A stretch of DNA of 64,000 nt from Pseudomonas sp. LFM046 (GTDB lineage: Bacteria; Pseudomonadota; Gammaproteobacteria; Pseudomonadales; Pseudomonadaceae), in NCBI RefSeq assembly GCF_000949385.2, contig NZ_JYKO02000001.1, forward strand, positions 310,001 through 374,000, in the 5' to 3' direction. Below are positions 16,148 to 25,417 of the stretch, piece after piece. The translations under genes were made by a program, and so were the position numbers. Under the pieces are notes generated by a model. The model saw only the letters and a list, made by a program, of their open reading frames with translations, was not told the DNA's origin and did not search any database. Numbering within the stretch: the first letter of the stretch is position 1; each line of letters begins with the position of its first letter.

Positions 16148-16912
16148 TCAGAGCGCGGTACCGAGCAGCACCTGGCCGGGGGCGAACTGGGCGCGGACCT
16201 TGTCGTCGGCCTTGAGGTGGAGTTGGGCCAGGCGCTCGGGTTCGACCAGGGCGCAGAGGGTCTGGCCGCTGGCGAGGGCGATGCGCACTTCGCTGGGGCC
16301 ATCGTCGGCGTCGAGGATTTCTTCGATCCGCCCCTGCAACTGGTTCAGGGATTGGTCCGCCGGTTCTGACAGGGGGGCGAGGCGCAGCCAGCCGGCCTTG
16401 ATCAGCGCCACCACCCCGTGGCCCGGGGCCAGTTCCAGCTTCTCGGTGCTGTCGTGGGTGATCTGCGCTACGAGTTGTGCACCGCCGGCCAGCTCGATGT
16501 TCACCAGGTCGTTGCGGCCCCTGGATTCAATGGCGAGCACCCGGCCGCTCAACTGGTTGCGGGCGCTGGTGCGCAGCATGAGACGGCCCAGCAACTCCAG
16601 GTCCTGCTCGCTTTCGGCACTTTCCAGCAGGCGCGCCTGCAGGCTTTCCAGGCGCTTGTAGAGGGCCAGCAGGCGTTCGCCCTCGGCAGACAGCCGCGCA
16701 CCTCCGCCGCCCTTGCCGCCCACGGTGCGTTCCACCAGGGGCTTTTCGGACAGGTTGTTCAGCTCGTCGATGGCATCCCACGCGGACTTGTAGCTCAGGC
16801 CCGCCGCCTTGGCGGCGCGCGTGATGGAGCCTTGCACGGCGATCTGTTCCAACAGCGCCAGGCGCTGGGGGCGGCGGGTGAGTTGCTGGGTGAGGGCGCT
16901 GGACAGGCTCAT
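16148..16912 (-). CDS. modE: Molybdate-responsive regulator ModE
   Basis: This 254-residue cytoplasmic regulator has an N-terminal winged helix (about 15-85: LALLEQIAVQGSITRAAKAAGLSYKSAWDAIDELN). The C-terminal part has two TOBE/Mop molybdate-binding repeats, about 120-185 (NQLSGRVLAIESRGRNDLVNIEL) and about 195-252. With molybdate ModE represses modABC and adjusts molybdoenzyme genes; no mod transport gene is in the window. The start MSLSSALTQQL is the first family-like ATG. Confidence 0.9.
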   Translation of the reverse strand: MSLSSALTQQLTRRPQRLALLEQIAVQGSITRAAKAAGLSYKSAWDAIDELNNLSEKPLVERTVGGKGGGGARLSAEGERLLALYKRLESLQARLLESAESEQDLELLGRLMLRTSARNQLSGRVLAIESRGRNDLVNIELAGGAQLVAQITHDSTEKLELAPGHGVVALIKAGWLRLAPLSEPADQSLNQLQGRIEEILDADDGPSEVRIALASGQTLCALVEPERLAQLHLKADDKVRAQFAPGQVLLGTAL

Positions 16913-16976
16913 GGGGCGGGTTCGTCTGGGGGCTCTGGCGCGCAGGCTGCGCCCGCCTGTCCATCGCGTCAAGCCT

Positions 16977-17705
16977 TCAAGGCTCGCCGGGCCGCGGCGT
17001 GCGCGCCAGGCAGTAGACGTCCACTCGCTCCGCGCCGGCGCGTACCAGCAGGCGGGCGAGAGCGGCGGCGGTGGTGCCGGTGGTCAGCACATCGTCCACC
17101 AGGGCCAGGTGTTGGCCGCGCACGTCAACGCCTGGGGCGAGGGCGAAGGCCCGGCGCAGGTTGCGTCGTCGGGCGGCGGCATCCAGGCCCTGCTGCGGCG
17201 GACCGTCCTCGATGCGCTTCAGCCAATCGCTTCGCAACGGGATGTCCAGTTCATCCCCCAGCCAGCGGGCCAGCATCAGCGCCTGGTTGAACCCGCGCTG
17301 GCGCAATCGCGGCGCCGCCAGGGGCACCGGCAGCAGGGCAGCGGGGCGCGGCAGGCCTTCGCTGAATCCGTGCTCCAGGTGTCGGGTCAGCAGCTCCCCC
17401 AGCAGCCGGCCGAGGGGCCAGTGGCTTTGGTGCTTGAAGCGCGTGATCAGGCTGTCCACGGGGAAGGCATAGCGCCAGGGGGCTTCGACCCGCTGGAAGG
17501 GTGGCGGGCGTTTCAGGCAATCGCCGCAAGGCAGGCCGTGGGTGACAAGGGGCAGGGCGCAGATGCTGCAGTGCCCGCCAAGCCAGGGCAGCTCGGCCTC
17601 GCAGCTGGCGCAGATAGACAAATCGCCGCCGGGGGCGCGGCAGAGCAGGCAGGTGGGTACGTGGCAGAGCCAGGCCGGCCGCAACCGGGTGAGCAATGAA
17701 TGCAT
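16977..17705 (-). CDS. ComF-family phosphoribosyltransferase-like protein
   Basis: This 242-residue protein has an N-terminal double zinc ribbon (CysXXCys pairs in CLLCRAPG, CASC, CSIC and CGDC). The C-terminal phosphoribosyltransferase domain has the PRPP loop ALVDDVLTTGTTAAAL. The family includes ComF of naturally competent bacteria and GntX of E. coli, and takes part in DNA uptake or carbon use; in pseudomonads its role is not established. It is transcribed away from the bio operon. Confidence 0.9.
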   Translation of the reverse strand: MHSLLTRLRPAWLCHVPTCLLCRAPGGDLSICASCEAELPWLGGHCSICALPLVTHGLPCGDCLKRPPPFQRVEAPWRYAFPVDSLITRFKHQSHWPLGRLLGELLTRHLEHGFSEGLPRPAALLPVPLAAPRLRQRGFNQALMLARWLGDELDIPLRSDWLKRIEDGPPQQGLDAAARRRNLRRAFALAPGVDVRGQHLALVDDVLTTGTTAAALARLLVRAGAERVDVYCLARTPRPGEP

Positions 17706-17740
17706 GGTCCCCTCCGTGGGACGCGATTCGGCATGGTCGG

Positions 17741-18034
17741 TCAGGCGATCAGCCAGCTCATCACTACCAGGCCGAGGAAGGTCAGCACCAGGCCGCTGAT
17801 GATGGACTTGCGCATGAAGGCGCGGATACCGGCGTAGAGCAGCACCAGGCCGATGATCAGGAAGAACAGGCTGAAGAAGGAGACATCCATGCCGATGGCC
17901 CGCGCGAGGCCGTTGAGAAAGTCGTTGATGGCTTGTCCGATGCCGTCGAGTACACCGGACAGCAGGTCAACGACGAAACGAATGACGGTGCCGACGATCC
18001 GGCCGATCCACTCGAAGAATCCTTCTGTACGCAT
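17741..18034 (-). CDS. Small membrane protein, function unknown
   Basis: This 97-residue protein has an amphipathic N-terminal half (IGRIVGTVIRFVVDLLSGVLDGIGQAINDF). Two hydrophobic helices follow at about 52-70 and 77-96. No family function was recognised. It is divergent from bioB with 226 bases between the two starts and may share that regulatory region. Confidence 0.65.
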   Translation of the reverse strand: MRTEGFFEWIGRIVGTVIRFVVDLLSGVLDGIGQAINDFLNGLARAIGMDVSFFSLFFLIIGLVLLYAGIRAFMRKSIISGLVLTFLGLVVMSWLIA

Positions 18035-18129
18035 TGCGGAATGTTGCTCCTTCAGTCGCGACGCTGCCTGGATTGGAGCATCGCCTGGGATTCTGGTTCA
18101 GTGAGTAAATTGATTAATTAATGATCAGA

Positions 18130-18181
18130 TGTTGACCTGTGTCGAAATCCAGGTTGACAGCGTCATAGCCCAAATTATGAT
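18130..18181 (+). promoter_or_regulatory. bioB promoter with BirA-type operator
   Basis: The operator reads TGTTGACC-N14-GGTTGACA (18130-18159), close to the proteobacterial BirA consensus of two inverted half-sites spaced 14-15 bases apart. Its right half contains a perfect -35 box TTGACA (18154-18159). A -10 box TATGAT (18176-18181) follows after 16 bases, so bound repressor would block RNA polymerase. The bioB ATG is 80 bases downstream. Confidence 0.8.
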
Positions 18182-18260
18182 GCCCTAAGCCTGAATTCCC
18201 GGATTTTGCGTCCGGGTATCCCTGACAAGAGGCGCCGTCCAAGCGTCGAAGGAAACCTCC

Positions 18261-19319
18261 ATGAGTGCAACCGCATCCATCGCTACCCGTCATGACTGGT
18301 CCCTCGCCGAGGTGAAGGCGCTTTTCGAGCTGCCGTTCAACGACCTGATGTTCCAGGCCCAGACCGTTCACCGCGCGAACTTCGACCCGAACCGGGTACA
18401 GGTTTCCACCCTGCTGTCGATCAAGACCGGCGCCTGCCCGGAAGACTGCAAGTACTGCCCGCAATCCGGCCACTACAACACCGGCCTGGACAAGGAAAAG
18501 CTGATGGAAGTGCAGAAGGTTCTCGAGGCCGCTGCCGAAGCCAAGGCCATCGGCTCCACCCGCTTCTGCATGGGCGCCGCCTGGAAGCACCCGTCCGCCA
18601 AGGACATGCCCTACGTGCTGGAAATGGTGAAGGGCGTGAAGAAGCTCGGCCTGGAAACCTGCATGACCCTGGGCCGCCTGGACCAGGAGCAGACCCAGGC
18701 GCTGGCCGAAGCCGGCCTGGATTACTACAACCACAACCTCGATACCTCGCCGGAGTTCTACGGCAACATCATCACCACCCGCACCTACAGCGAGCGTCTG
18801 CAGACCCTGGCGTATGTGCGTGAGGCGGGGATGAAGATCTGCTCCGGCGGCATCCTCGGCATGGGCGAGTCGGTGGACGACCGCGCCGGCCTGCTGATCC
18901 AGCTGGCCAACCTGCCCGAGCATCCGGAATCCGTACCGATCAACATGCTGGTGAAGGTGAAGGGCACCCCGCTGGCCGAGGAGAAGGACGTCGATCCGTT
19001 CGACTTCATCCGCACCCTGGCCGTCGCCCGCATCATGATGCCGAAGTCCCACGTGCGCCTGTCCGCGGGCCGTGAGCAGATGAACGAGCAGATGCAGTCC
19101 CTGGCCTTCATGGCGGGTGCCAACTCGATCTTCTACGGCGAGAAGCTGCTGACCACCAAGAACCCGCAGGCGGAGAAGGACATGCAGCTGTTCGCCCGTC
19201 TCGGCATCAAGCCGGAAGAGCGCGAAGAGCACGCCGACGAGGTGCATCAGGCTGCCATCGAGCAGGCCCTGGTGGAGCAGCGCGACTCGCAACTGTTCTA
19301 CAACGCCGCATCCGCCTGA
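18261..19319 (+). CDS. bioB: Biotin synthase
   Basis: This 352-residue radical-SAM enzyme inserts sulfur into dethiobiotin, the last step of biotin synthesis. The radical-SAM cluster motif CysXXXCysXXCys is seen in [16 protein letters not shown]. The auxiliary 2Fe-2S cluster ligands include the Cys in RFCMGAAW and the Cys and Arg positions typical of BioB ([15 protein letters not shown]). It is the first gene of the bio operon behind the predicted BirA-controlled promoter. A 112-base gap with a palindromic repeat separates it from bioF. Confidence 0.98.
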   Translation: MSATASIATRHDWSLAEVKALFELPFNDLMFQAQTVHRANFDPNRVQVSTLLSIKTGACPEDCKYCPQSGHYNTGLDKEKLMEVQKVLEAAAEAKAIGSTRFCMGAAWKHPSAKDMPYVLEMVKGVKKLGLETCMTLGRLDQEQTQALAEAGLDYYNHNLDTSPEFYGNIITTRTYSERLQTLAYVREAGMKICSGGILGMGESVDDRAGLLIQLANLPEHPESVPINMLVKVKGTPLAEEKDVDPFDFIRTLAVARIMMPKSHVRLSAGREQMNEQMQSLAFMAGANSIFYGEKLLTTKNPQAEKDMQLFARLGIKPEEREEHADEVHQAAIEQALVEQRDSQLFYNAASA

Positions 19320-19326
19320 TGCTCCG

Positions 19327-19412
19327 TCTGGTGGATGGAAAAAGCGCCATCCACCCTACGCAGAATCCGACCTCTTCGTAGGGTGGATAACCCGTTTGCG
19401 GTTATCCACCAG
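19327..19412. repeat. Palindromic repeat inside the bio operon
   Basis: Two inverted repeats in series (GGTGGATGG with CCATCCACC, then GGTGGATAACC with GGTTATCCACC) are linked by CGTAGGGTGGAT. The same family occurs at 49143 and 59214. It lies between bioB and bioF. Confidence 0.8.
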
Positions 19413-19431
19413 CTACCGGTGATCCGTTCCG

Positions 19432-20613
19432 ATGTCCTTCGATCTCGCCTCTCGCCTCGCCGCCCGCCATGCGGAAAACCTCTATCGCCAGCGTCCGCTG
19501 CTGGAGCGCCCTCAGGGGCCTGAGGTGATGGTGGACGGCCGGCCCATGTTGGCCTTCTGTTCCAACGACTACCTGGGCCTGGCCAACCATCCCGAAGTGG
19601 TGCGTGCGTTGCGCGATGGCGCGGAAAAATGGGGCGCCGGTGGCGGTGCCTCGCACCTGGTCATCGGCCATAGCGGCCCGCACCATGACCTGGAACTGGC
19701 CCTGGCCGAATTCACCGGCCGGCCCCGGGCGCTGCTGTTCTCCACCGGCTACATGGCCAACCTGGGCGCGGTGACCGCGTTGCTGGACAAGGGCGATACC
19801 GTGCTGGAAGACCGCCTCAACCACGCTTCCCTGCTGGACGCCGGCCTGCTCTCCGGGGCGCGCTTCTCCCGCTACCTGCACAACGATGTCGAGAGCCTCG
19901 CCGGCCGCCTGGACAAGGCCGAAGGCAATACCCTGGTGGTCACCGATGGCGTGTTCAGCATGGATGGCGACCTGGCCGAGCTGCCGGCGATCTGTGCGGC
20001 CGCCAAGGCTCGGGGCGCCTGGGTCATGGTGGACGACGCCCACGGCTTCGGCCCTCTGGGCGCCAATGGCGGCGGCATCGTCGAGCATTTCGGATTGGGC
20101 ATCGAGGACGTGCCGGTGCTGGTCGGCACTCTGGGCAAGGCGTTCGGCACGGCTGGCGCCTTCGTCGCTGGCAGCGAGGAGCTGATCGAGACGCTGATCC
20201 AGTTCGCCCGTCCCTACATCTACACCACCAGTCAGCCCCCGGCCGTGGCCTGCGCCACCCTGAAGAGCCTGGAACTGCTGCAGCGCGAACGCTGGCGCCG
20301 TGAGCATCTGGACAAGCTGATCCGGCGCTTCCGCGAAGGCGCGGCCGAAATCGGCCTGACCCTGATGGACAGCCCGACGCCGATCCAACCCATCCTGGTG
20401 GGCGACAGCGCCCGCGCCCTGAAGCTTTCCGCCCTGCTGCGCGAGCGCGGCATTCTGGTCGGCGCCATCCGCCCGCCCACCGTGCCCGTCGGCAGTGCAC
20501 GCCTGCGCGTCACTTTCTCCGCCGCTCACAGCGAAGAGCAGCTTGAATCCTTGCTGAACGCCCTTGCCGAATGCTGGGCGATGCTGGCGAAGGAGGAAGC
20601 CGCCGATGCGTGA
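19432..20613 (+). CDS. bioF: 8-Amino-7-oxononanoate synthase
   Basis: This 393-residue PLP enzyme joins pimeloyl-[ACP] and alanine. Visible motifs are [15 protein letters not shown] (substrate/PLP pocket), [24 protein letters not shown] with the Asp that contacts the PLP nitrogen, and the PLP lysine in [14 protein letters not shown]. Its 3' end overlaps the bioH start by eight bases, indicating translational coupling. Confidence 0.97.
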   Translation: MSFDLASRLAARHAENLYRQRPLLERPQGPEVMVDGRPMLAFCSNDYLGLANHPEVVRALRDGAEKWGAGGGASHLVIGHSGPHHDLELALAEFTGRPRALLFSTGYMANLGAVTALLDKGDTVLEDRLNHASLLDAGLLSGARFSRYLHNDVESLAGRLDKAEGNTLVVTDGVFSMDGDLAELPAICAAAKARGAWVMVDDAHGFGPLGANGGGIVEHFGLGIEDVPVLVGTLGKAFGTAGAFVAGSEELIETLIQFARPYIYTTSQPPAVACATLKSLELLQRERWRREHLDKLIRRFREGAAEIGLTLMDSPTPIQPILVGDSARALKLSALLRERGILVGAIRPPTVPVGSARLRVTFSAAHSEEQLESLLNALAECWAMLAKEEAADA

Positions 20614-21331
20614 ACGCCTGATTCTCCTGCCTGGCTGGGCCATCGGTCCGGCCGCCCTCGAGCCACTGCGTGAAGCCCTGCTGGAGCGTGCGCCGCACCT
20701 TTCGGTGCAAATCGAACCGCTGCCCGCCCTGGACCAGGCCGGGGCCTGGCTCGACGAGCTGGACGCGCGTCTGCCCCAGGACTGCTGGCTGGCCGGGTGG
20801 TCCCTCGGCGGCATGCTGGCCGCACAGCTGGCCGTCCGCAGGGGCGACGCCTGTCGTGGTCTGATCGGCCTGTGCAGCAACATGAGTTTCCGCGATCGCG
20901 ACGACTGGCCCTGCGCCATGTCCCAGGAAATCTTCGCGGCCTTCTATGAAGCCTGCCGCCTCGATCCCGCGCAGACCCTCAAGCGTTTCACCATGCTGGT
21001 GGCCCAGGGCGCGCGGGATGCCCGCACCCTGGCGCGGCAACTGCAGGTCACCCAGGTGCCCACCGAGCCCAAGGTGCTGGATGCCGGCCTGCGCCTGCTG
21101 GATGTCCTCGACATCCGGGCGGCGATTCAGGGCTTCAGCGGGCCGCAGCTGCACCTGTTCGCCGGGCGCGATGCGCTGGTGCCGGTCACCGCCGCCCAGG
21201 CGCTGCTGGACTGGCTGCCGGATGTGGAAGTGCAGGTCGTCGCCGACGCCAGTCACGGTCTGCCCCTGGAGCAGCCGGAACAGGTTGCGCACACCATCCT
21301 CGATTTCATGCACGAGGGTGACGATGTCTGA
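20606..21331 (+). CDS. bioH: Pimeloyl-ACP methyl ester esterase
   Basis: This 241-residue alpha/beta hydrolase removes the methyl group from pimeloyl-ACP methyl ester, closing the BioC-BioH route to pimelate. The nucleophile elbow is [11 protein letters not shown]. The catalytic Asp lies in [10 protein letters not shown] and the His in [11 protein letters not shown]. The first ATG that reproduces the family N-terminus ([13 protein letters not shown]) lies inside the bioF end. bioC begins eight bases before its stop. Confidence 0.95.
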   Translation: MRERLILLPGWAIGPAALEPLREALLERAPHLSVQIEPLPALDQAGAWLDELDARLPQDCWLAGWSLGGMLAAQLAVRRGDACRGLIGLCSNMSFRDRDDWPCAMSQEIFAAFYEACRLDPAQTLKRFTMLVAQGARDARTLARQLQVTQVPTEPKVLDAGLRLLDVLDIRAAIQGFSGPQLHLFAGRDALVPVTAAQALLDWLPDVEVQVVADASHGLPLEQPEQVAHTILDFMHEGDDV

Positions 21332-22130
21332 TCCACGCTTCAGCGAGGGCACGCTGCCTGACAAGCGCCAGGTGGCCGCTTCGTTCTCCCGCGCGGCGGA
21401 AAGCTATGACAGCGTTGCCGCCCTGCAGCGTGCGGTGGGCTACGAACTGCTGCAACGTCTGCCTGAAGGCTTTGCACCGCAGCACTGGCTCGACCTTGGC
21501 TGTGGCACCGGGCATTTCTCCCGCGCCCTGGCCGAGCGCTTTCCTGACAGCGAAGGCCTGGCTGTGGATATCGCCGAAGGCATGCTGCGCCATGCCCGTC
21601 CGTTGGGCGGCGCCCGGCGTTTCATCGCCGGTGACGCCGAGCATCTGCCGCTGGCCGGCGGTACCCAGCAGTTGATCTTCTCCAGCCTCGCCGTGCAGTG
21701 GTGCGCGGATTTCGCCGCCGTCCTCGGCGAGGCCCGCCGCGTGCTGCAGCCGGGTGGCGTGTTCGCCTTCAGCAGCCTCTGCGTCGGTACCCTGCAGGAG
21801 CTGCGCGACAGCTGGCAGGCAGTGGATGGCTTCGTGCACGTCAACCGCTTCCGTCGCATGGAGGACTATCAGGACCTCTGCGCCGCCAGCGGCCTGCTGC
21901 CCCTCGACCTGAGCAGCCAGCCCCATGTGCTGCACTACGCCGACCTGCGCACCCTGACCCACGAACTCAAGGCCCTTGGCGCCCACAACCTCAACCCCGG
22001 GCGGCCCGGCGGCTTGACCGGGCGGGCGCGCATCCTTGCGCTGGTGGACGCCTACGAGCGATTCCGCCAGCCCCAGGGCCTGCCGGCCACCTACCAGGTG
22101 GTCTACGGCGTACTCAAGAAGGAAGACTGA
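21324..22130 (+). CDS. bioC: Malonyl-ACP O-methyltransferase
   Basis: This 268-residue SAM-dependent methyltransferase starts pimelate synthesis by methylating malonyl-ACP. The SAM-binding loop [19 protein letters not shown] and the BioC-typical N-terminus ([23 protein letters not shown]) are clear. [15 protein letters not shown] matches the family C-terminal part. It overlaps bioH by eight bases and ends one base before the bioD ATG. Confidence 0.96.
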   Translation: MSDPRFSEGTLPDKRQVAASFSRAAESYDSVAALQRAVGYELLQRLPEGFAPQHWLDLGCGTGHFSRALAERFPDSEGLAVDIAEGMLRHARPLGGARRFIAGDAEHLPLAGGTQQLIFSSLAVQWCADFAAVLGEARRVLQPGGVFAFSSLCVGTLQELRDSWQAVDGFVHVNRFRRMEDYQDLCAASGLLPLDLSSQPHVLHYADLRTLTHELKALGAHNLNPGRPGGLTGRARILALVDAYERFRQPQGLPATYQVVYGVLKKED

Positions 22131-22131
22131 A

Positions 22132-22827
22132 ATGGCGGCGTCCTACTTCGTGACCGGCACCGACACCGAAATCGGCAAGACCACCATCGCTGCCGGCCTG
22201 CTGCATGCCGCGCGCATGGCGGGCCTGTCGACCGCAGCGGCGAAGCCGGTGGCTTCCGGCTGCGAAGAGACCGCCGACGGCCTGCGCAACAGCGACGCCC
22301 TGGCGCTGCTGGGGGAGTGCTCGCTGCCGCTGACTTATGAAGAGGTCAATCCGCTGGCCTTCGCGCCGGCCATCGCCCCGCACCTGGCGGCGAAGGAAGC
22401 AGGCGTGGTGCTGGACGTCGACGCGCTGGCGGGACCGGTTCGCCGGGTTCTGGCCAAGGGGGCGGACTTCGGCCTGGTGGAAGGCGCCGGCGGCTGGCGC
22501 GTACCCCTGGCGGGCGCGGCAACGCTCTCCGACCTGCCCATCGCCCTCGGCCTGCCGGTGATCCTGGTGGTCGGCGTGCGCCTGGGCTGCATCAACCACG
22601 CGGTGCTCACCGCCGAGGCGATCCTGCGGGATGGTCTGACCCTCGCCGGCTGGGTGGCCAATGTCGTCGACCCGCAAACCTCGCGCCTGGACGAGAACCT
22701 CGCCACCCTGGCCGAGCGGCTTCCGGCGCCTTGCCTGGGCCGTGTGCCGCGTCTGGGTGAGGCGACCCCGGCGGCGGTGGCGCGTCACCTTGACCTTGCA
22801 CCGTTGGGCGCATTCGTCCGGGGCTGA
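22132..22827 (+). CDS. bioD: Dethiobiotin synthetase
   Basis: This 231-residue ATP-dependent enzyme forms the ureido ring of dethiobiotin. The P-loop is GTDTEIGKTTIAAGLL. LVEGAGGWRVPL and PVILVVGVRLGCINHAVLT are the usual conserved stretches. It is the last gene of bioBFHCD; no bioA is in this window, so the diaminopelargonate step must be encoded elsewhere, as is common in Pseudomonas. Confidence 0.97.
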   Translation: MAASYFVTGTDTEIGKTTIAAGLLHAARMAGLSTAAAKPVASGCEETADGLRNSDALALLGECSLPLTYEEVNPLAFAPAIAPHLAAKEAGVVLDVDALAGPVRRVLAKGADFGLVEGAGGWRVPLAGAATLSDLPIALGLPVILVVGVRLGCINHAVLTAEAILRDGLTLAGWVANVVDPQTSRLDENLATLAERLPAPCLGRVPRLGEATPAAVARHLDLAPLGAFVRG

Positions 22828-22890
22828 TTGCGCAGTTCAGGGGCGGCTGCTTCAATTGCCGGCATCGTCCCTTCAGCTTCGGTAGCCGCC

Positions 22891-23142
22891 ATGGAAATCC
22901 AGGGTAGTGCCTTCAGCGCCGGTCTTGGCGCCATCCAGTCCGGCCAGCGCCGCATCGATCAGGCCGCCGGGGATATTGCCGGCAGCACGGTGCGTCGCGT
23001 TGACCAGCCCCAGGCCGAAGCCGCCGATCTCGCCACCAGCCTGGTTGCCCTGGAAGTCGGCAAGGTCGAAGCCCAGGCCGGCGCCAAGGTGGTCGAAACC
23101 GCTGACGATGTGCTGGGCACCCTGATCGACACCCACGCCTGA
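22891..23142 (+). CDS. Small protein resembling both ends of flagellar rod/hook proteins
   Basis: This 83-residue protein starts 63 bases after bioD. Its first 32 residues (SAFSAGLGAIQSGQRRIDQAAGDIAGST) resemble the N-terminal helix of FlgB/FlgC-type rod proteins. Residues about 45-80 (ADLATSLVALEVGKVEAQAGAKVVETADDVLG) resemble their C-terminal helix. The central domain of those proteins is missing. There are no flagellar genes in the window. I recall a similar small gene after bioD in P. aeruginosa (from memory). A structural or coiled-coil role is possible; the function is unknown. Confidence 0.75.
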   Translation: MEIQGSAFSAGLGAIQSGQRRIDQAAGDIAGSTVRRVDQPQAEAADLATSLVALEVGKVEAQAGAKVVETADDVLGTLIDTHA

Positions 23143-23296
23143 TCCCCGGGCCGCCGTTCGTCGCGGCCCTCTCCGATTTCCTCCCGAGTCCCCAGCGTCT
23201 GCCCGGGCGCTGTCCCGTTGTTTCTTGATCTTTACTGTCTGCAGACAGGGTCTTCGGCTGCCTGCAAGGACGTGACCGACCGGTCGGGCGGAGCGC

Positions 23297-23340
23297 TTGA
23301 CAGGGTGTTGGCATAAACGTATGTTTCAAACGCCTGTTTG
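23297..23340 (+). promoter_or_regulatory. Promoter with PsrA-type operators, first acyl-CoA dehydrogenase
   Basis: A -35 box TTGACA (23297-23302) and a -10 box TATGTT (23320-23325) are separated by 17 bases. A perfect PsrA-type site CAAAC-GCCT-GTTTG lies at 23327-23340, just after the -10 box. A weaker one, TAAAC-GTAT-GTTTC, abuts it at 23314-23327. PsrA is the Pseudomonas fatty-acid-responsive repressor that recognises this pattern, so derepression by long-chain acyl groups is predicted. Confidence 0.75.
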
Positions 23341-23425
23341 ATTGCTCCGGCGATCACCACCCAATGCCGCAGCTGCCGATGCCCCGGTCAGCTGAACTAG
23401 GAACCCACCGCAGAGGTTTACCGCT

Positions 23426-25231
23426 ATGCCTGATTACAAGGCCCCCTTGCGTGATATCCGCTTCGTACGTGACGAACTGCTTGGCTACGAAGCGCACTAT
23501 CAGAGCCTGCCTGGCTGCCAGGACGCCACTCCGGACATGGTCAACGCCATCCTCGAAGAGGGCGCCAAGTTCTGCGAGCAGGTGATCGCTCCGCTGAACC
23601 GTGTGGGTGACACCGAGGGCTGCACCTGGAGCGAGGCCGGCGTGAAGACCCCGACCGGCTTCAAGGAAGCCTACAAGCAGTTCGTCGAAGGCGGCTGGCC
23701 AAGCCTGGCCCACGACGTCGACCACGGCGGCCAGGGTCTGCCGGAATCCCTTGGTCTGGCCATCAGCGAAATGGTCGGCGAGGCCAACTGGGCCTGGGGC
23801 ATGTACCCCGGCCTGTCCCATGGCGCGATGAACACCCTGTCCGCCCATGGCACCGACGAGCAGAAGCACACCTACCTGACCAAGCTGGTATCCGGCGAGT
23901 GGACTGGCACCATGTGCCTGACCGAGCCGCACTGCGGTACCGACCTGGGCATGCTGCGCACCAAGGCCGAGCCCCAGGCCGATGGTTCCTACAAGGTCTC
24001 CGGCACCAAGATATTCATCTCCGCCGGTGAACACGACATGGCCGACAACATCGTCCATATCGTCCTGGCCCGCCTGCCCGACGCTCCGGCTGGCACCAAG
24101 GGCATCTCCCTGTTCATCGTTCCGAAATTCATGCCCACCGCCGAAGGCGGCGTAGGCGAGCGCAACGCCGTTACCTGCGGCTCCATCGAGCACAAGATGG
24201 GTATCCACGGTAACGCCACCTGCGTGATGAACTTCGACGGCGCCACCGGCTTCCTGATCGGCCCGGCGAACAAGGGCCTGAACTGCATGTTCACCTTCAT
24301 GAACACCGCTCGCCTGGGTACCGCGCTGCAAGGCCTGGCCCACGCCGAGATCGGTTTCCAGGGTGGCATCAAGTACGCCCGTGAGCGTCTGCAGATGCGC
24401 TCCCTCACCGGCCCGAAGGCTCCGGACAAGGCGGCCGACCCGATCATCGTCCACCCGGACGTGCGTCGCATGCTGCTGACCATGAAGGCCTTCGCCGAAG
24501 GCAACCGCGCCATGGTGTACTTCACCGCCAAGCAGGTGGACATCGTCCAGTACAGCCAGGACGAAGAGCAGAAGAAAGCTGCTGACTCCCTGCTGGCCTT
24601 CCTGACCCCCATCGCCAAGGCCTTCATGACCGAAGTGGGCTTCGAGTCCGCTTCCCACGGCATGCAGATCTACGGCGGCCACGGCTTCATCAGCGAGTGG
24701 GGCATGGAGCAGAACCTGCGCGACTGCCGCATCTCCATGATGTACGAAGGCACCACCGGCGTTCAGGCTCTCGACCTGCTGGGCCGCAAGATCCTGATGA
24801 CCCAGGGCGAAGCGCTCAAGGGCTTCACCAAGATCGTCCACAAGTTCTGCCAGGCCAACGAAGCCAACGAAGCCGTCAAGGAGTTCGTCGAACCGCTGGC
24901 CAAGCTGAACAAAGAGTGGGGCGAGCTGACCATGAAGATCGGCATGGCCGCCATGAAGGACCGCGAGGAAGTGGGTGCCGCTTCGGTGGACTACCTGATG
25001 TACTCCGGTTACGCCTGCCTGGCCTACTTCTGGGCCGACATGGCTCGCCTGGCTGCCGAGAAGCTGGCTGCCGGCGAAGGCGACGCCGCCTTCTACAAAG
25101 CCAAGCTGCAGACCGCGCGCTTCTACTTCAAGCGCATCCTGCCGCGTACCCGCACCCATGTGGAAACCATGCTGTCGGGCGCCAACAACCTGATGGACCT
25201 GGCCGAAGAAGACTTCGCCCTGGGTTACTAA
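23426..25231 (+). CDS. Acyl-CoA dehydrogenase (first of three paralogues)
   Basis: This 601-residue flavoprotein belongs to the large acyl-CoA dehydrogenase group with an extra C-terminal domain. It catalyses the FAD-dependent first step of beta-oxidation. The FAD/acyl binding motif is [20 protein letters not shown], the middle domain shows [13 protein letters not shown], and the catalytic-base region is [18 protein letters not shown]. The ATG at 23426 has GAGG upstream and matches the paralogues ([14 protein letters not shown]). A terminator follows, so it is a single transcription unit under the PsrA-type promoter. Chain-length preference cannot be read from the sequence. Confidence 0.93.
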   Translation: MPDYKAPLRDIRFVRDELLGYEAHYQSLPGCQDATPDMVNAILEEGAKFCEQVIAPLNRVGDTEGCTWSEAGVKTPTGFKEAYKQFVEGGWPSLAHDVDHGGQGLPESLGLAISEMVGEANWAWGMYPGLSHGAMNTLSAHGTDEQKHTYLTKLVSGEWTGTMCLTEPHCGTDLGMLRTKAEPQADGSYKVSGTKIFISAGEHDMADNIVHIVLARLPDAPAGTKGISLFIVPKFMPTAEGGVGERNAVTCGSIEHKMGIHGNATCVMNFDGATGFLIGPANKGLNCMFTFMNTARLGTALQGLAHAEIGFQGGIKYARERLQMRSLTGPKAPDKAADPIIVHPDVRRMLLTMKAFAEGNRAMVYFTAKQVDIVQYSQDEEQKKAADSLLAFLTPIAKAFMTEVGFESASHGMQIYGGHGFISEWGMEQNLRDCRISMMYEGTTGVQALDLLGRKILMTQGEALKGFTKIVHKFCQANEANEAVKEFVEPLAKLNKEWGELTMKIGMAAMKDREEVGAASVDYLMYSGYACLAYFWADMARLAAEKLAAGEGDAAFYKAKLQTARFYFKRILPRTRTHVETMLSGANNLMDLAEEDFALGY

Positions 25232-25251
25232 GGTTCCACGGCTTCACGAAG

Positions 25252-25275
25252 AGCCCGCCGCCTGGCGGGCTTTTT
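25252..25275 (+). terminator. Terminator after first acyl-CoA dehydrogenase
   Basis: The stem AGCCCGCC/GGCGGGCT with a four-base loop is followed by TTTT, 20 bases after the stop codon. Confidence 0.85.
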
Positions 25276-25417
25276 CGTTGGCGAGGCTGAAGTGCCAAGC
25301 GGCCTGGGCTTGGGATGTGCCAGACTTCTCATCGGCCCACTGTGCGTGCATTTCGCGCGTGTGCAATCATATCGCCACCCTTTTCGCCCCTATTTCCAGA
25401 GTCCCAGGATCAGACCC

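Noticed and set aside
15000-18100. Possible natural-competence locus because of the ComF-family gene
   Set aside because: No other com or pil genes are nearby, and ComF homologues occur alone in most gammaproteobacteria.
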